This document shows positions 36,241 through 44,871 of a stretch of 64,000 nt of DNA, piece by piece. Positions within the stretch are counted from its first letter, which is position 1; every line of letters starts with the position of its first letter. The notes beneath the pieces were generated by a model, which was not told the origin of the DNA, did no database searches, and worked only from the letters and a program-made list of their open reading frames with translations. The translations under genes and the position numbers were made by a program. Origin of the DNA: Wenyingzhuangia marina (GTDB taxonomy: Bacteria; Bacteroidota; Bacteroidia; Flavobacteriales; Flavobacteriaceae); assembly GCF_900130035.1 (NCBI RefSeq), contig NZ_FQXQ01000005.1, positions 1 to 64,000 on the forward strand, in the 5' to 3' direction.

Positions 36241-36692
36241 TGAGAGTAGTAATTCAGCGAGTTAGTGAAGCATCGGTAACGATTGATCAACAAAAAGTAG
36301 CTGAGATAGCTAAAGGATTGTTGGTATTGGTGGGCATTGTTCCTGAAGATACTTATGAAGATATTGAATGGTTATGTCAGAAAATTATCAAGCTAAGGAT
36401 TTTTGGAGATGAAAAAGGTTTGATGAATTTATCATTACAAGATATTGATGGAGAAATAATTGTTGTAAGTCAATTTACTTTACATGCTTTAACTAAAAAA
36501 GGAAATAGACCTAGTTATATAAAAGCCGCGAGGCCAGAAACTGCCATTCCACTTTACGAAAGTTTTAAAAAACGTTTGCAAGAATTATTATCCAAAGAAG
36601 TTAAAAGCGGTGAGTTTGGAGCAGATATGAAAGTTGCTTTGATCAATGATGGACCTGTAACGATTACTATAGATTCCCACAATAAAGAATAG
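36240..36692 (+). CDS. dtd: D-aminoacyl-tRNA deacylase
   Basis: This enzyme hydrolyses D-amino acids wrongly attached to tRNA. The 150-residue protein has the three conserved segments SQFTL (77-81), GADM (127-130) and DGPVTI (137-142), the last containing the cross-subunit Gly-Pro motif that gives chiral selectivity. Start overlaps rsgA by one base, and the next gene follows after two bases. All residues expected for function are present. Confidence 0.97.
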   Translation: MRVVIQRVSEASVTIDQQKVAEIAKGLLVLVGIVPEDTYEDIEWLCQKIIKLRIFGDEKGLMNLSLQDIDGEIIVVSQFTLHALTKKGNRPSYIKAARPETAIPLYESFKKRLQELLSKEVKSGEFGADMKVALINDGPVTITIDSHNKE

Positions 36693-36694
36693 TT

Positions 36695-38218
36695 ATGAAA
36701 AGAATATTTACATTTTTACTACTCATTTTCTCATTTGTATCTTTTTCACAAAATAAATATCAAGTAGAAAGACTTCCTTCTAGAATTCGTCTTTCTGGTG
36801 AAATAGTGAGAATGCAGGGAGAACAAGATTTAGGTTTTTTAGGTCATGGTTATGAAATGTTTGGGCTAATACCTAAGGCTCCAAAATGGTATTTCGGTGT
36901 CAATTCATATTCAGCATTAACAGGAATTAGATCAGGTTTATTTGTGTTTGGAGTTACTGCAGGAATTCAGAAGCCTATTATAAAGGATTGGTTATATTAT
37001 GATGCTGGTCTTTTTCTAGGAGGTGGAGGGGGAAGTGGTGCCCCTGACGGAGGTGGTTTAATGGTTAGACCTCATTTAGATTTAGAAGCTTTTGTAAGTA
37101 AGAATATTTCTCTTAGAGCAGGTTTATCCTTAGTTGATTTTCCTAGTGGAGCCATTAACAGTTTTAATCTTAATGTGGGAGCTACCATTAAGACTAATAC
37201 TTATCTAGCGAATAATATCAATTCAACTGAAAAAGGAAATGGAATTACATTTTTTAATATGATAGAAATAAGTGCGCTTTCTATGAACTTAATGAATTAT
37301 AAAAAGGGGCCTTTAAAAACAGATGTTGTTGTTGATAAAGATGCTCCAAATATTTCTTTATTAGGGGCACTTTTAAAAAGTGGTCATCATCATAATTTTT
37401 ATGGGGTTTTAAAATTAGGAGGAGCTTTTATTGGAGAAGTAGATGGTTTTATGATGCTTTTATCAGGAGTAGGATACGAATTGCCAATAACCAATTGGTT
37501 GTCTATTGATGCAAAAGGATTGGTTGGAGGTGCAGGAGGTGGAAATGTGCAGTTTGGAGGTGGATTTGCCACTCAAATAGAAGCGGGTGTTGGGCTTCGA
37601 TTTTCAGATTATTTATTCAACGTAAGCTATGGAAACACCTATGCTCCTAATGGAAATTTTGAATCTAATCACATAGATATTTCTTTAGGAAAAAGATTTA
37701 AATTGTATAAAAATCCAGACATAAATTCGATTGAATTGGTAGAGTCAGATAAAATAAAGAAAGAAGAATTTAGTTTTAGTACTTATAACAGGGCTTATTT
37801 TTCTGGAAATAAAAAAGATAAAGGAGGGAGAGTTTATGACGATGTTTTTAATTCTATAGGATTTGAATTAGAAAAGAAATTAAATAATCATATTAGTATA
37901 ATAGGGGCTACCGTTTGGGCATATCAAGGAAATTATGGAGCATATGCTGAAGGTTGGTTAGGACTACAATATTATCATCCTATAAGTACTTCGTGGAGTC
38001 TTACTGCTAAAGGATTGTTTGGAGCTGGTGGAGGAGGGAGTATTAATTTAGGAAGTGGAATGATATATCAATATAATATTGGATTAGAAAAACAAATAAA
38101 CAAGCGTTGGAGTTTTGTTTTAAACACAGGACAAGTAAGAGCTGTTACTGGTAATTTTACACCATTTTTGTTGGATGTAGGAATTAAATTAAATATTAGT
38201 CAGTTGGTGAAGAACTAA
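36695..38218 (+). CDS. Predicted outer-membrane protein with three glycine-rich repeats
   Basis: I do not recognise a named family. The 507-residue protein has a signal peptide (residues 1-19, ending FVSFSQN) and is built of alternating short hydrophobic strands, like an outer-membrane beta-barrel. Three tandem units of about 100 residues recur at roughly 65-165, 234-335 and 399-498. Each runs W-x4-A-x-G-L, then a glycine-rich loop (107-121, 275-290, 440-455), then a strand-rich stretch ending in DVG or ISLG. It follows dtd by two bases, and its stop overlaps the convergent porin gene by three bases. Confidence 0.75.
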   Translation: MKRIFTFLLLIFSFVSFSQNKYQVERLPSRIRLSGEIVRMQGEQDLGFLGHGYEMFGLIPKAPKWYFGVNSYSALTGIRSGLFVFGVTAGIQKPIIKDWLYYDAGLFLGGGGGSGAPDGGGLMVRPHLDLEAFVSKNISLRAGLSLVDFPSGAINSFNLNVGATIKTNTYLANNINSTEKGNGITFFNMIEISALSMNLMNYKKGPLKTDVVVDKDAPNISLLGALLKSGHHHNFYGVLKLGGAFIGEVDGFMMLLSGVGYELPITNWLSIDAKGLVGGAGGGNVQFGGGFATQIEAGVGLRFSDYLFNVSYGNTYAPNGNFESNHIDISLGKRFKLYKNPDINSIELVESDKIKKEEFSFSTYNRAYFSGNKKDKGGRVYDDVFNSIGFELEKKLNNHISIIGATVWAYQGNYGAYAEGWLGLQYYHPISTSWSLTAKGLFGAGGGGSINLGSGMIYQYNIGLEKQINKRWSFVLNTGQVRAVTGNFTPFLLDVGIKLNISQLVKN

Positions 38219-40176
38219 TTCCAGAAATTCCATACAAGACCTAATCTAATAGAAAGGTCTCTAGCAGGATTGTTAGGGGTTACAAAGTAATTTCTTCCTG
38301 TAAGAGCGGCAGTTACATTCTCTACTTTAAAATAAATTCGGGTACGTCTTACTTCTCCGTTTACAAATACATCAAAAGTAGGATAATCTCCAATTTTGGT
38401 GTCATTCTGAATGTAAAATTCATTTAATACAGGATTAAAAGCATTAGCATAATATTTGGTAAAATATTTAAAACTAATACCTATTTGTGCCAATAAAGGT
38501 TTTCCCTTAAAAAAGTAATCTTGATAATATAAAGTGTTTCTAGTCACAAATTCAGGAACTCTAAACACATCACTACCACGTGCCAATTTTTGATACATAA
38601 TGGTATTGTTCAATCTAAAATTTCCAAACTTAAACTCGTTGTTTACTTTCACTTTTAAATAATCAATGGTTTCGGTATTTTGACTTGCTACGCTGTTACT
38701 ATTGTAGTAGGTATAGTTTTTTATTTGATGAATATATGCATCTGCATTAATCCACTTGGTTTTGATATTTCCATAAATAGTTCTGTAAACAATGTTTTCG
38801 AAATTTTGGTTCCAGTTAAGATTGCTAAAATTAGATTGGTAAAACATCGTATTTGTATTTGGAGCTGCTGTTTTTAATTGAATTCCCGCCCTAGCTAAGG
38901 TGTTGTTTTTTAGCTTAAATCCGGCATTTACATGTAAATTACTTCCAAAGTCTCCTCCGCTAATCACTTGTTCGGCATAAGCGTTTAAAAAGATTCCTTT
39001 TAGTTTTCCATTCCAATTGGCTCCTGCTGATGTATAACTGGTTGTTTTACTTTTAGGAATAACATTGGATCCTACAACTAAAGAATTATCATATGACTGA
39101 TTAAAGTTGTAAAGGCTGCTAAAAACTTTAAAGTTTCCTAAAATCCATGGAGAATTAAATTTTAAATATACTTGATTTTCAGTATCAGTAAAGTTGGTTT
39201 TATCATTAGTTCCAATATTAATGGTATCTAATCTTGTTCCATATATATTAGGGTTATTGTCGAAATATTGGGTGTCTTTAGACTCGAAAGTATATTTTGA
39301 TTTTTCGTAACTAATATGATGTCCTAACTTTAAGTTGGTTAAATGTTGATCTAAACTATCTTTAGAGTTTAATATTCTAAGTTCATGCTCGTAATAATAT
39401 CTGGTTGATTTTAAGAGACTTTCTGAGCTTGATAGGTTTACGTTAACTCTACTTCTTACAGAAAAATCAGGATTGTCATTTTTGAAATTAATGATAGAAC
39501 GTTCTGTTAAACCACCGTTTTCAAAATTGCTTAATTTTTGAGAAATAATATGGGTTCTGAATTGATACCTTTTAGCTGGATTAAAATAGCTATAGGCAAA
39601 ACTGAAATTAACATGGCTAACCCTAACTTTTTGATAATCACCTTGAGATCTTAATCCTTTATAATTAATTGCAACATTATTATGTTTGCCAAAATTAGTT
39701 GTAAATAAGCTATTTAAATATTGTCCAGTAAAACCAGATCTATAATTTAAAATAGTAGTTGGTGTGGGAACGTGGTAGTAGTTTATATCTTCAACTTTAT
39801 AAAAATTATATTGCTTGGCTGTAATTCCAAGTTTAGGTGTAATTTGGTTGTTTACCAAATCATATCCTAATTTATTAAAGGTTTGTCCCATGTTTGCAAA
39901 AGCCAGCCATTCAAAATCATCTTGATGGGTATAATTATGGGCAAAATATTTTTGAATTGTTAAAGTAGTATCTATTTGTACAGTATCTTGATCATAAGTA
40001 ATCATTTTATAATCAACATATCTAGCACCATACATGTTCTTAATACTATCTAAAGGGATGTCTTCAGATTTTTTTTCTTTTTGTATTTCTATTTTGGTTT
40101 CTACTATTTCATTTTCCTGAGAAAATAGTGGGAACGCCGTAATAAAAAGTATCCAAAGGAAGATGTATTTTTTCAT
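38215..40176 (-). CDS. Putative porin (outer-membrane beta-barrel)
   Basis: This 653-residue protein has a signal peptide (about residues 1-19, FPLFSQ), a short acidic linker, and then many alternating amphipathic strands with aromatic girdles and a C-terminal strand ending NFWN, typical of barrel proteins. It resembles the large 'putative porin' proteins common in Flavobacteriia, whose substrates are unknown. I chose the ATG at 40176, since an upstream start at 40251 lies within the promoter region. The gene diverges from rnhB and converges with the preceding outer-membrane protein gene. Confidence 0.75.
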   Translation of the reverse strand: MKKYIFLWILFITAFPLFSQENEIVETKIEIQKEKKSEDIPLDSIKNMYGARYVDYKMITYDQDTVQIDTTLTIQKYFAHNYTHQDDFEWLAFANMGQTFNKLGYDLVNNQITPKLGITAKQYNFYKVEDINYYHVPTPTTILNYRSGFTGQYLNSLFTTNFGKHNNVAINYKGLRSQGDYQKVRVSHVNFSFAYSYFNPAKRYQFRTHIISQKLSNFENGGLTERSIINFKNDNPDFSVRSRVNVNLSSSESLLKSTRYYYEHELRILNSKDSLDQHLTNLKLGHHISYEKSKYTFESKDTQYFDNNPNIYGTRLDTINIGTNDKTNFTDTENQVYLKFNSPWILGNFKVFSSLYNFNQSYDNSLVVGSNVIPKSKTTSYTSAGANWNGKLKGIFLNAYAEQVISGGDFGSNLHVNAGFKLKNNTLARAGIQLKTAAPNTNTMFYQSNFSNLNWNQNFENIVYRTIYGNIKTKWINADAYIHQIKNYTYYNSNSVASQNTETIDYLKVKVNNEFKFGNFRLNNTIMYQKLARGSDVFRVPEFVTRNTLYYQDYFFKGKPLLAQIGISFKYFTKYYANAFNPVLNEFYIQNDTKIGDYPTFDVFVNGEVRRTRIYFKVENVTAALTGRNYFVTPNNPARDLSIRLGLVWNFWN

Positions 40177-40193
40177 ATTCAATAATTGCAAGA

Positions 40194-40201
40194 CAAAGGT
40201 A
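40194..40201 (-). promoter_or_regulatory. Predicted -7 element of the porin gene
   Basis: On the minus strand TACCTTTG matches the TAnnTTTG consensus and is 17 bases from the ATG at 40176. I do not see a good -33 TTG at the expected distance, so this is tentative. Confidence 0.35.
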
Positions 40202-40252
40202 ATTTTTTTAAACGAATTAGTTTGATTAATATTGAGCTGTACAACTATCAAT

Positions 40253-40861
40253 ATGGGATTAGCGATAAATTTTTCAGGACAAGTATTGGAGGCAGGAACA
40301 GATGAAGCTGGTAGAGGTTGTTTATCAGGACCAGTAGTGGCAGCAGCAGTTATTTTACCAGAAAATTTTGAACATCCTTTACTAAACGATTCTAAAAAGT
40401 TAACGGAAAAACAACGTAAAATGTTGTTGCCAATTATAGAAAAAGAAGCGATTGCCTTTGGTGTTTCATTTGTTTATCAACAAGAAATAGATGAAATTAA
40501 TATTTTACAAGCTTCAATAACAGCCATGCATCGTTCGATTGATCAGCTTAGTATAAAACCAGAGTTTATTATTGTAGATGGAAATAAGTTTAGACCTTAT
40601 CAAGATATTCCTAGCGAAACCATCGTGAAAGGGGATGGAAAGTATTTGTCTATTGCAGCAGCATCGGTCTTGGCAAAAACTTATAGAGATTTTTACATGG
40701 AAAAAATTCATAAAGATTTTCCTGCTTATAATTGGAAAAAAAACAAAGGATATCCAACCAAAGAACACAGAAAAGCGATTAAAGAAATAGGAAGTTGTGA
40801 ACATCATAGACAAACTTTTAAGTTGTTGCCAGATGAACAATTAAGTTTGTTTAAAGACTAA
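40253..40861 (+). CDS. rnhB: Ribonuclease HII
   Basis: RNase HII removes ribonucleotides from DNA-RNA hybrids. The 202-residue protein has the catalytic D-E-D-D set: Asp17 and Glu18 in GTDEAGRG, Asp109 in IIVDGN and Asp146 in TYRDFY. I chose the ATG at 40253 because a TTG start at 40232 would add residues without family match. The stop overlaps the end of the convergent lipB by three bases. It diverges from the porin gene across 76 bases. Confidence 0.96.
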   Translation: MGLAINFSGQVLEAGTDEAGRGCLSGPVVAAAVILPENFEHPLLNDSKKLTEKQRKMLLPIIEKEAIAFGVSFVYQQEIDEINILQASITAMHRSIDQLSIKPEFIIVDGNKFRPYQDIPSETIVKGDGKYLSIAAASVLAKTYRDFYMEKIHKDFPAYNWKKNKGYPTKEHRKAIKEIGSCEHHRQTFKLLPDEQLSLFKD

Positions 40862-41565
40862 ATCAACTCCCATTCAAAAAGTTGACCAAGGTGCTTTAAT
40901 AATTTTTGCTGAACTTCTTTGATGTCTATTTTCTTACCTAATTCTGCTTCCATAGATGTCACAGCTTTTCCTTTAATTCCACAAGGAATGATATTGTCAA
41001 AATAACCCAAATCTACATTTACATTTAAAGCAAAACCATGCATAGTTACCCAACGACTACTACGAACACCCATAGCACAAATTTTTCTTGCAAAAGGAGT
41101 TTCAACATCTAGCCAAACACCTGTTTCACCAGAACTTCTTTCAGATTTTAACCCGTATTCATGCAAAGTCAAAATAACGGCTTCTTCCAAAAAACGTAGG
41201 TATTTGTGAATGTCAGTAAAAAAATTGTCTAAATCTATAATAGGGTACCCCACTATTTGTCCAGGTCCGTGGTAAGTAATATCACCACCTCTATTGCTTT
41301 TGTAAAATGTTGCTCCTTTGGCTTCAAGTTGTTTTTCGTTAAGCAATAAATTAGAAATATCCCCACTTTTACCTAAAGTATAAACATGAGGATGTTCTAC
41401 AAACAGGAAATAATTTTTAGTAGGAACTTCAGTATTGTTTTTTCTATTATCCATTTTAGACTGAATAATTTCTTGAAACAATTGGTCTTGATAATCCCAA
41501 GTTTCTTTGTATCCTTTTTTACCAATATTTTGGTAGGAAACTTTTTTATTTAAGTGTGACTTCAA
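40858..41565 (-). CDS. lipB: Octanoyltransferase
   Basis: LipB transfers octanoyl groups from acyl carrier protein to lipoyl domains, the first step of lipoate synthesis; the pyruvate dehydrogenase in this genome needs it. The 235-residue protein has [12 protein letters not shown] at 58-69, [12 protein letters not shown] at 92-103, the catalytic Lys161 (ARKICAMGV) and the acyl-thioester Cys195 (IIPCGI). It overlaps the 3' end of the upstream lipoprotein gene by 20 bases, so the two are probably co-transcribed. Confidence 0.96.
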   Translation of the reverse strand: MKSHLNKKVSYQNIGKKGYKETWDYQDQLFQEIIQSKMDNRKNNTEVPTKNYFLFVEHPHVYTLGKSGDISNLLLNEKQLEAKGATFYKSNRGGDITYHGPGQIVGYPIIDLDNFFTDIHKYLRFLEEAVILTLHEYGLKSERSSGETGVWLDVETPFARKICAMGVRSSRWVTMHGFALNVNVDLGYFDNIIPCGIKGKAVTSMEAELGKKIDIKEVQQKLLKHLGQLFEWELI

Positions 41566-42283
41566 ATTCTAATAAATATGGGTTTAGTGTTAAGGTATCC
41601 ATCGGATAACTTATTTCTAAAGTTTTTTTATCGTCACTAATAACAGCATCTTTATTGGTAACCTTTTTTATTTTTCTATCAAAATGATATACCAGCTTAT
41701 AATTGATGCCACTAAAAAATAGTTTGCTATTTTTTATATTAGCTTGGTATTTATTTTCATCTTCTTTAGATAGTTTCTTTTCAATTACAAATCTCTTAAA
41801 TTTTTTTCTTTTAAAGTCAAAACCTGTATTGTATTTAATAGGATACTTAGTTTCCTTATTTTTATTATTAATGGAAGAAGCTTTTTGCATTAATTCCTCA
41901 AAATGTCCAAGTTTACTGATGTGTTTAAACTCGTTAGATATCGCCATTTTTCCAATTTTTTGGTCAGGATCAATGTTCATACGCATACTAAAATTCTTGA
42001 GTTCATTAATGGTTTTCTGATCCTCTAAACTTAATAAACCAATACTGTCTTTGTTTTGATCTATAAAATCTTTAAAATAAATAATAGTATCTGTTTTCTT
42101 ACCAATATTAATTTTGTTTTTAGAATTGCTATTAACAAAACCTTTCATGGTAGAAAGCTGATTTCCGTAGTCAATCACAAAATTGATGTTTCCACTTCCA
42201 TCATTGTGTAAATATATTTCTTCTTGTATTTCACAACTGATAAGTAATATGGCTGTGACAAATAATAAACATAACTTTTTCAT
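41546..42283 (-). CDS. Hypothetical lipoprotein
   Basis: I do not recognise a family with certainty. The 245-residue protein has a lipoprotein signal peptide, with the lipobox LLISC placing lipidation at Cys17, and a charged, lysine-rich periplasmic part with predicted mixed structure. It starts at the ATG at 42283 rather than an upstream one (42295), so that the signal peptide begins MKKLCLLF. Its end overlaps lipB by 20 bases, and it diverges from the gldA-like gene across 69 bases. It is probably anchored in the envelope; function unknown. Confidence 0.7.
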   Translation of the reverse strand: MKKLCLLFVTAILLISCEIQEEIYLHNDGSGNINFVIDYGNQLSTMKGFVNSNSKNKINIGKKTDTIIYFKDFIDQNKDSIGLLSLEDQKTINELKNFSMRMNIDPDQKIGKMAISNEFKHISKLGHFEELMQKASSINNKNKETKYPIKYNTGFDFKRKKFKRFVIEKKLSKEDENKYQANIKNSKLFFSGINYKLVYHFDRKIKKVTNKDAVISDDKKTLEISYPMDTLTLNPYLLEFEVTLK

Positions 42284-42352
42284 AGCGACAATCATTTTTC
42301 TTTTTTTAAAAGTACTAAAAGAATGTTTAATTTAGCTCTAAAATTATAAAGG

Positions 42353-43246
42353 ATGTCTATTAAGGTTGTTCATGTTTCTAAAAAGTACGGAGAGCAAATT
42401 GCTGTAAATAATTTAGATTTTGAAATTAACAAAGGAGAAATTGTTGGTTTTTTAGGGCCTAATGGAGCAGGGAAATCTACCTTAATGAAAATGTTAACTG
42501 GTTTTTTAACTCCTACCGAAGGTAAATTGTATATTAATGAACTTCCTGTAATTCCTAATCAAAAAGAAACAAACAAACATATAGGATACTTACCTGAACA
42601 CAACCCACTTTATAAAGAAATGTTTGTGAAAGAATATCTACGATTTATTGCAGACATTCATAAAGTTGATAAAAGAGAGATTGACAAAGTTGTTTATCAA
42701 ACCGGGTTAACCAATGAAGCTTCAAAAAAAATACATCAATTATCTAAAGGATACCAACAAAGAGTTGGTTTGGCGGCTGCTTTAATTCACAATCCTGAGG
42801 TTTTGATTTTAGATGAACCTACCACTGGTTTGGATCCAAATCAAATTCTTGAAATAAGAGCTTTAATTAAAGAAATTGGAAAACAAAAAACTGTGCTTTT
42901 TTCTACACATATTATGCAAGAAGTAGAGGCTGTTTGTGATAGAGTTATTATTATTAACAAAGGAAACTTAAAAGTTGATGAAAAATTATCGACTTTAAAA
43001 GCAGGGCAACAACAAATTATTCAAGTAGAGTTTGATTTTAAAATTGAAGAACAATTCATCAAACAAATTTCTCATTTAGTTTCTTGGGTAAACTACCATG
43101 ATAACGAGTGGGAACTTACTTTTAGCACTCAAAAAGATCAACGTTCTGCTATTTTTGATTTTGCTAAGGAGCAAGGTTTAAAAATTTTACAAATGAATAC
43201 TAAAAATAAGACTTTAGAAACTTTGTTTAAAGAAGTTACTGCCTAG
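42353..43246 (+). CDS. gldA: ABC transporter ATP-binding protein, gliding-motility GldA type
   Basis: This 297-residue ATPase has Walker A GPNGAGKST at residues 35-43, the signature LSKGYQQR at 130-137, Walker B LILDEP at 151-156 and the switch STHIMQEVEAV near 186-196. Sequence pattern and length match GldA, the ATPase of the GldAFG exporter required for gliding in many Flavobacteriia. The permease genes gldF and gldG are not adjacent here, which is common. Involvement in gliding is family knowledge and not shown by this window. Confidence 0.82.
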   Translation: MSIKVVHVSKKYGEQIAVNNLDFEINKGEIVGFLGPNGAGKSTLMKMLTGFLTPTEGKLYINELPVIPNQKETNKHIGYLPEHNPLYKEMFVKEYLRFIADIHKVDKREIDKVVYQTGLTNEASKKIHQLSKGYQQRVGLAAALIHNPEVLILDEPTTGLDPNQILEIRALIKEIGKQKTVLFSTHIMQEVEAVCDRVIIINKGNLKVDEKLSTLKAGQQQIIQVEFDFKIEEQFIKQISHLVSWVNYHDNEWELTFSTQKDQRSAIFDFAKEQGLKILQMNTKNKTLETLFKEVTA

Positions 43247-43249
43247 TAA

Positions 43250-43603
43250 TTATTTAATTAATTCCAAGCTAATAGGATATTTATATAATTGTCCACCACT
43301 AGCGTTAATAGCAGCAATGACTACAAAAATAATAGATAGTACCCCAAGTATAATGGCTAGAGGTACCATAAGGAAAGCTCCTAAACCAAAAGTAAATAAA
43401 GAAAAAAGTAGAGCAGCAGCTCCCACAATTAACATGGTTAACTGAAAGTTTAATGCTGATTTTCCATGCTCATTGATAAATTGACTTTCATCTTTTTTTA
43501 GCAACCATATAACTAACGGAATTACAATTGGTAAAAATCCACTTAAAAAAATAGATAAATGTATAATGATGGCTAAAGTTTTTTCTGTGCGAGTATCTAT
43601 CAT
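43250..43603 (-). CDS. DUF4870 family membrane protein
   Basis: This small 117-residue protein has three hydrophobic segments and the DUF4870 pattern: AIIIHLSIFLSGFLPIVIPL near the N-terminus, a KDES-QFINEHGKSALNFQ loop and a final IFVVIAAINA helix. Function of the family is unknown; it is a widespread small inner-membrane protein. I chose the ATG at 43603, because an upstream start at 43702 adds 33 residues unrelated to the family and overlaps the divergent gene. It converges with gldA, with only 3 bases between the stops. Confidence 0.85.
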   Translation of the reverse strand: MIDTRTEKTLAIIIHLSIFLSGFLPIVIPLVIWLLKKDESQFINEHGKSALNFQLTMLIVGAAALLFSLFTFGLGAFLMVPLAIILGVLSIIFVVIAAINASGGQLYKYPISLELIK

Positions 43604-43658
43604 AGCATTATTTTTTTGAATTTTATTTGTGTATCTTTTCCTAGGCTTTAAATATACT

Positions 43659-44114
43659 ATGAAACTTACTGTAAAACAATTTAATAGATTTATTTTATAC
43701 AAACTTCCCTCAGCTTACTTTTGTGGAGTTCGCTTGTTAGATTTGAAACACGATAGTGCGGTAGCAAAAGTTAGGTTCAGGTGGATCAATCAAAATCCTT
43801 TTAAATCAATTTATTTTGCAGTATTGGCTATGGCTGCAGAATTATCTACAGGAACATTGGTTTTAAAACAAACCCAAGAAAGTAAACTTAAGTTTTCTAC
43901 TTTGGTGGTGGGAATGAATGCACAATTTTTGAAAAAAGCAGTTGGCGAAATTCGTTTTACCTGTGCTGATGGGGCTGAGATTCAACAACACATTTATACA
44001 GCCATGGAAACTAGAGAAGGAGTTGCCTTTACTTTAAAAAGTACTGGAGTGGATGAAAGCGGTGATGAAGTTGCTCGATTTGAGTTTTCTTGGAGTATTA
44101 AAATTAAAGCGTAG
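43659..44114 (+). CDS. DUF4442 hotdog-fold protein (thioesterase-like)
   Basis: This 151-residue protein matches the YiiD/DUF4442 group of hotdog-fold proteins, with the MAAELSTGTL helix near residues 58-67 that marks the family, flanked by beta strands such as SAVAKVRFRW and KLKFSTLVVGMN. Relatives are thought to be acyl-thioesterases acting on small acyl-CoA or carrier substrates; the substrate is unknown. I chose the ATG at 43659, as the earlier start at 43629 lies in the divergent promoter region. Its 3' end overlaps the convergent lipoprotein gene by 11 bases. Confidence 0.8.
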   Translation: MKLTVKQFNRFILYKLPSAYFCGVRLLDLKHDSAVAKVRFRWINQNPFKSIYFAVLAMAAELSTGTLVLKQTQESKLKFSTLVVGMNAQFLKKAVGEIRFTCADGAEIQQHIYTAMETREGVAFTLKSTGVDESGDEVARFEFSWSIKIKA

Positions 44115-44793
44115 CGTCTAATTCTTTTTTTAATAATAATCCATATTTACTTTCTTTTACTTCTGGAGTTAAAGCATCATAAATTTGTTTTTTTAATTTA
44201 GGTGTTGCATTCTCCATTCTAGCTAGAGCAATATAGGCCGCAATAATATCGCTACTGTGATTAATAGCGTAGTTTGCAGAGAATAAATAAATTCGCTTTA
44301 AATTATTATTGTATTTGTTATCTAATGCTTCTAGTTTATCTAATTCGCCATTTTTTTGTGCGATAAATCTATCTTTAATAAGATCTAAGTTTTGATATTG
44401 GATTTGTTTGGTGTAATCATCATGTTCTTTTAATAAATCTTGTTGCGGAGATCCTGTAATTTTTGCGTTTGAAATAAATTTATTTAAATCAGTTTCAATA
44501 TTCATTTGCCCTGGTTCTCCAAAAAACAATATTTTTTTAGTCATTGATTCATCTAAAGAAATTGCAAAAAGATCTGCTTCTTTAATATTTTCAGAAAAAG
44601 AAAAAGTTTCTACTCCATTGTTTATATAAACAGAATCTAATACTTGAGTACTATCAATATCAATTTTTTCTAAATAGATAGTTCCCTTTTTTAAGCCTAC
44701 TATTTTTCCTTGAATGTTAAAATTTCCGTTTTTGCTTTTTGAACAACTAACGAATAAAACCGCACAAATTACTAGATAAAGAAAATTTCTCAT
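44104..44793 (-). CDS. DUF4369 domain-containing lipoprotein
   Basis: This 229-residue lipoprotein has a signal peptide with lipobox LFVSC (lipidated Cys17), then a DUF4369 domain (about residues 26-120, FNIQGKIVGLKKGTIYLEK) and a helical C-terminal half. In Bacteroidota DUF4369 often sits in front of a thioredoxin-like domain; here no CxxC is present, so it looks like the binding domain alone. It overlaps the convergent DUF4442 gene by 11 bases. Its role is unknown. Confidence 0.8.
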   Translation of the reverse strand: MRNFLYLVICAVLFVSCSKSKNGNFNIQGKIVGLKKGTIYLEKIDIDSTQVLDSVYINNGVETFSFSENIKEADLFAISLDESMTKKILFFGEPGQMNIETDLNKFISNAKITGSPQQDLLKEHDDYTKQIQYQNLDLIKDRFIAQKNGELDKLEALDNKYNNNLKRIYLFSANYAINHSSDIIAAYIALARMENATPKLKKQIYDALTPEVKESKYGLLLKKELDATL

Positions 44794-44802
44794 AATGATA
44801 AA

Positions 44803-44836
44803 ATAAATAACCCTACTACAAAGGAGTAGTAGGGTT
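44803..44836 (-). terminator. Intrinsic terminator after the symporter gene
   Basis: An 11-bp perfect stem (44809-44819 with 44826-44836) containing CCCTACTAC / GTAGTAGGG, with a 6-base loop, is followed on the minus strand by TTATTTATTTTA. It lies between the symporter stop and the lipoprotein start, ending the symporter transcript. Confidence 0.75.
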
Positions 44837-44871
44837 GCAAATATATCTATTTGATTATGATTTGCAAATAC

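Noticed and set aside
44803-44836. Strong hairpin just before the DUF4369 gene considered as a riboswitch or attenuator
   Set aside because: It lies right after the symporter stop on the same strand with a T-rich tail, so an ordinary terminator explains it. No leader frame or alternative pairing was seen.
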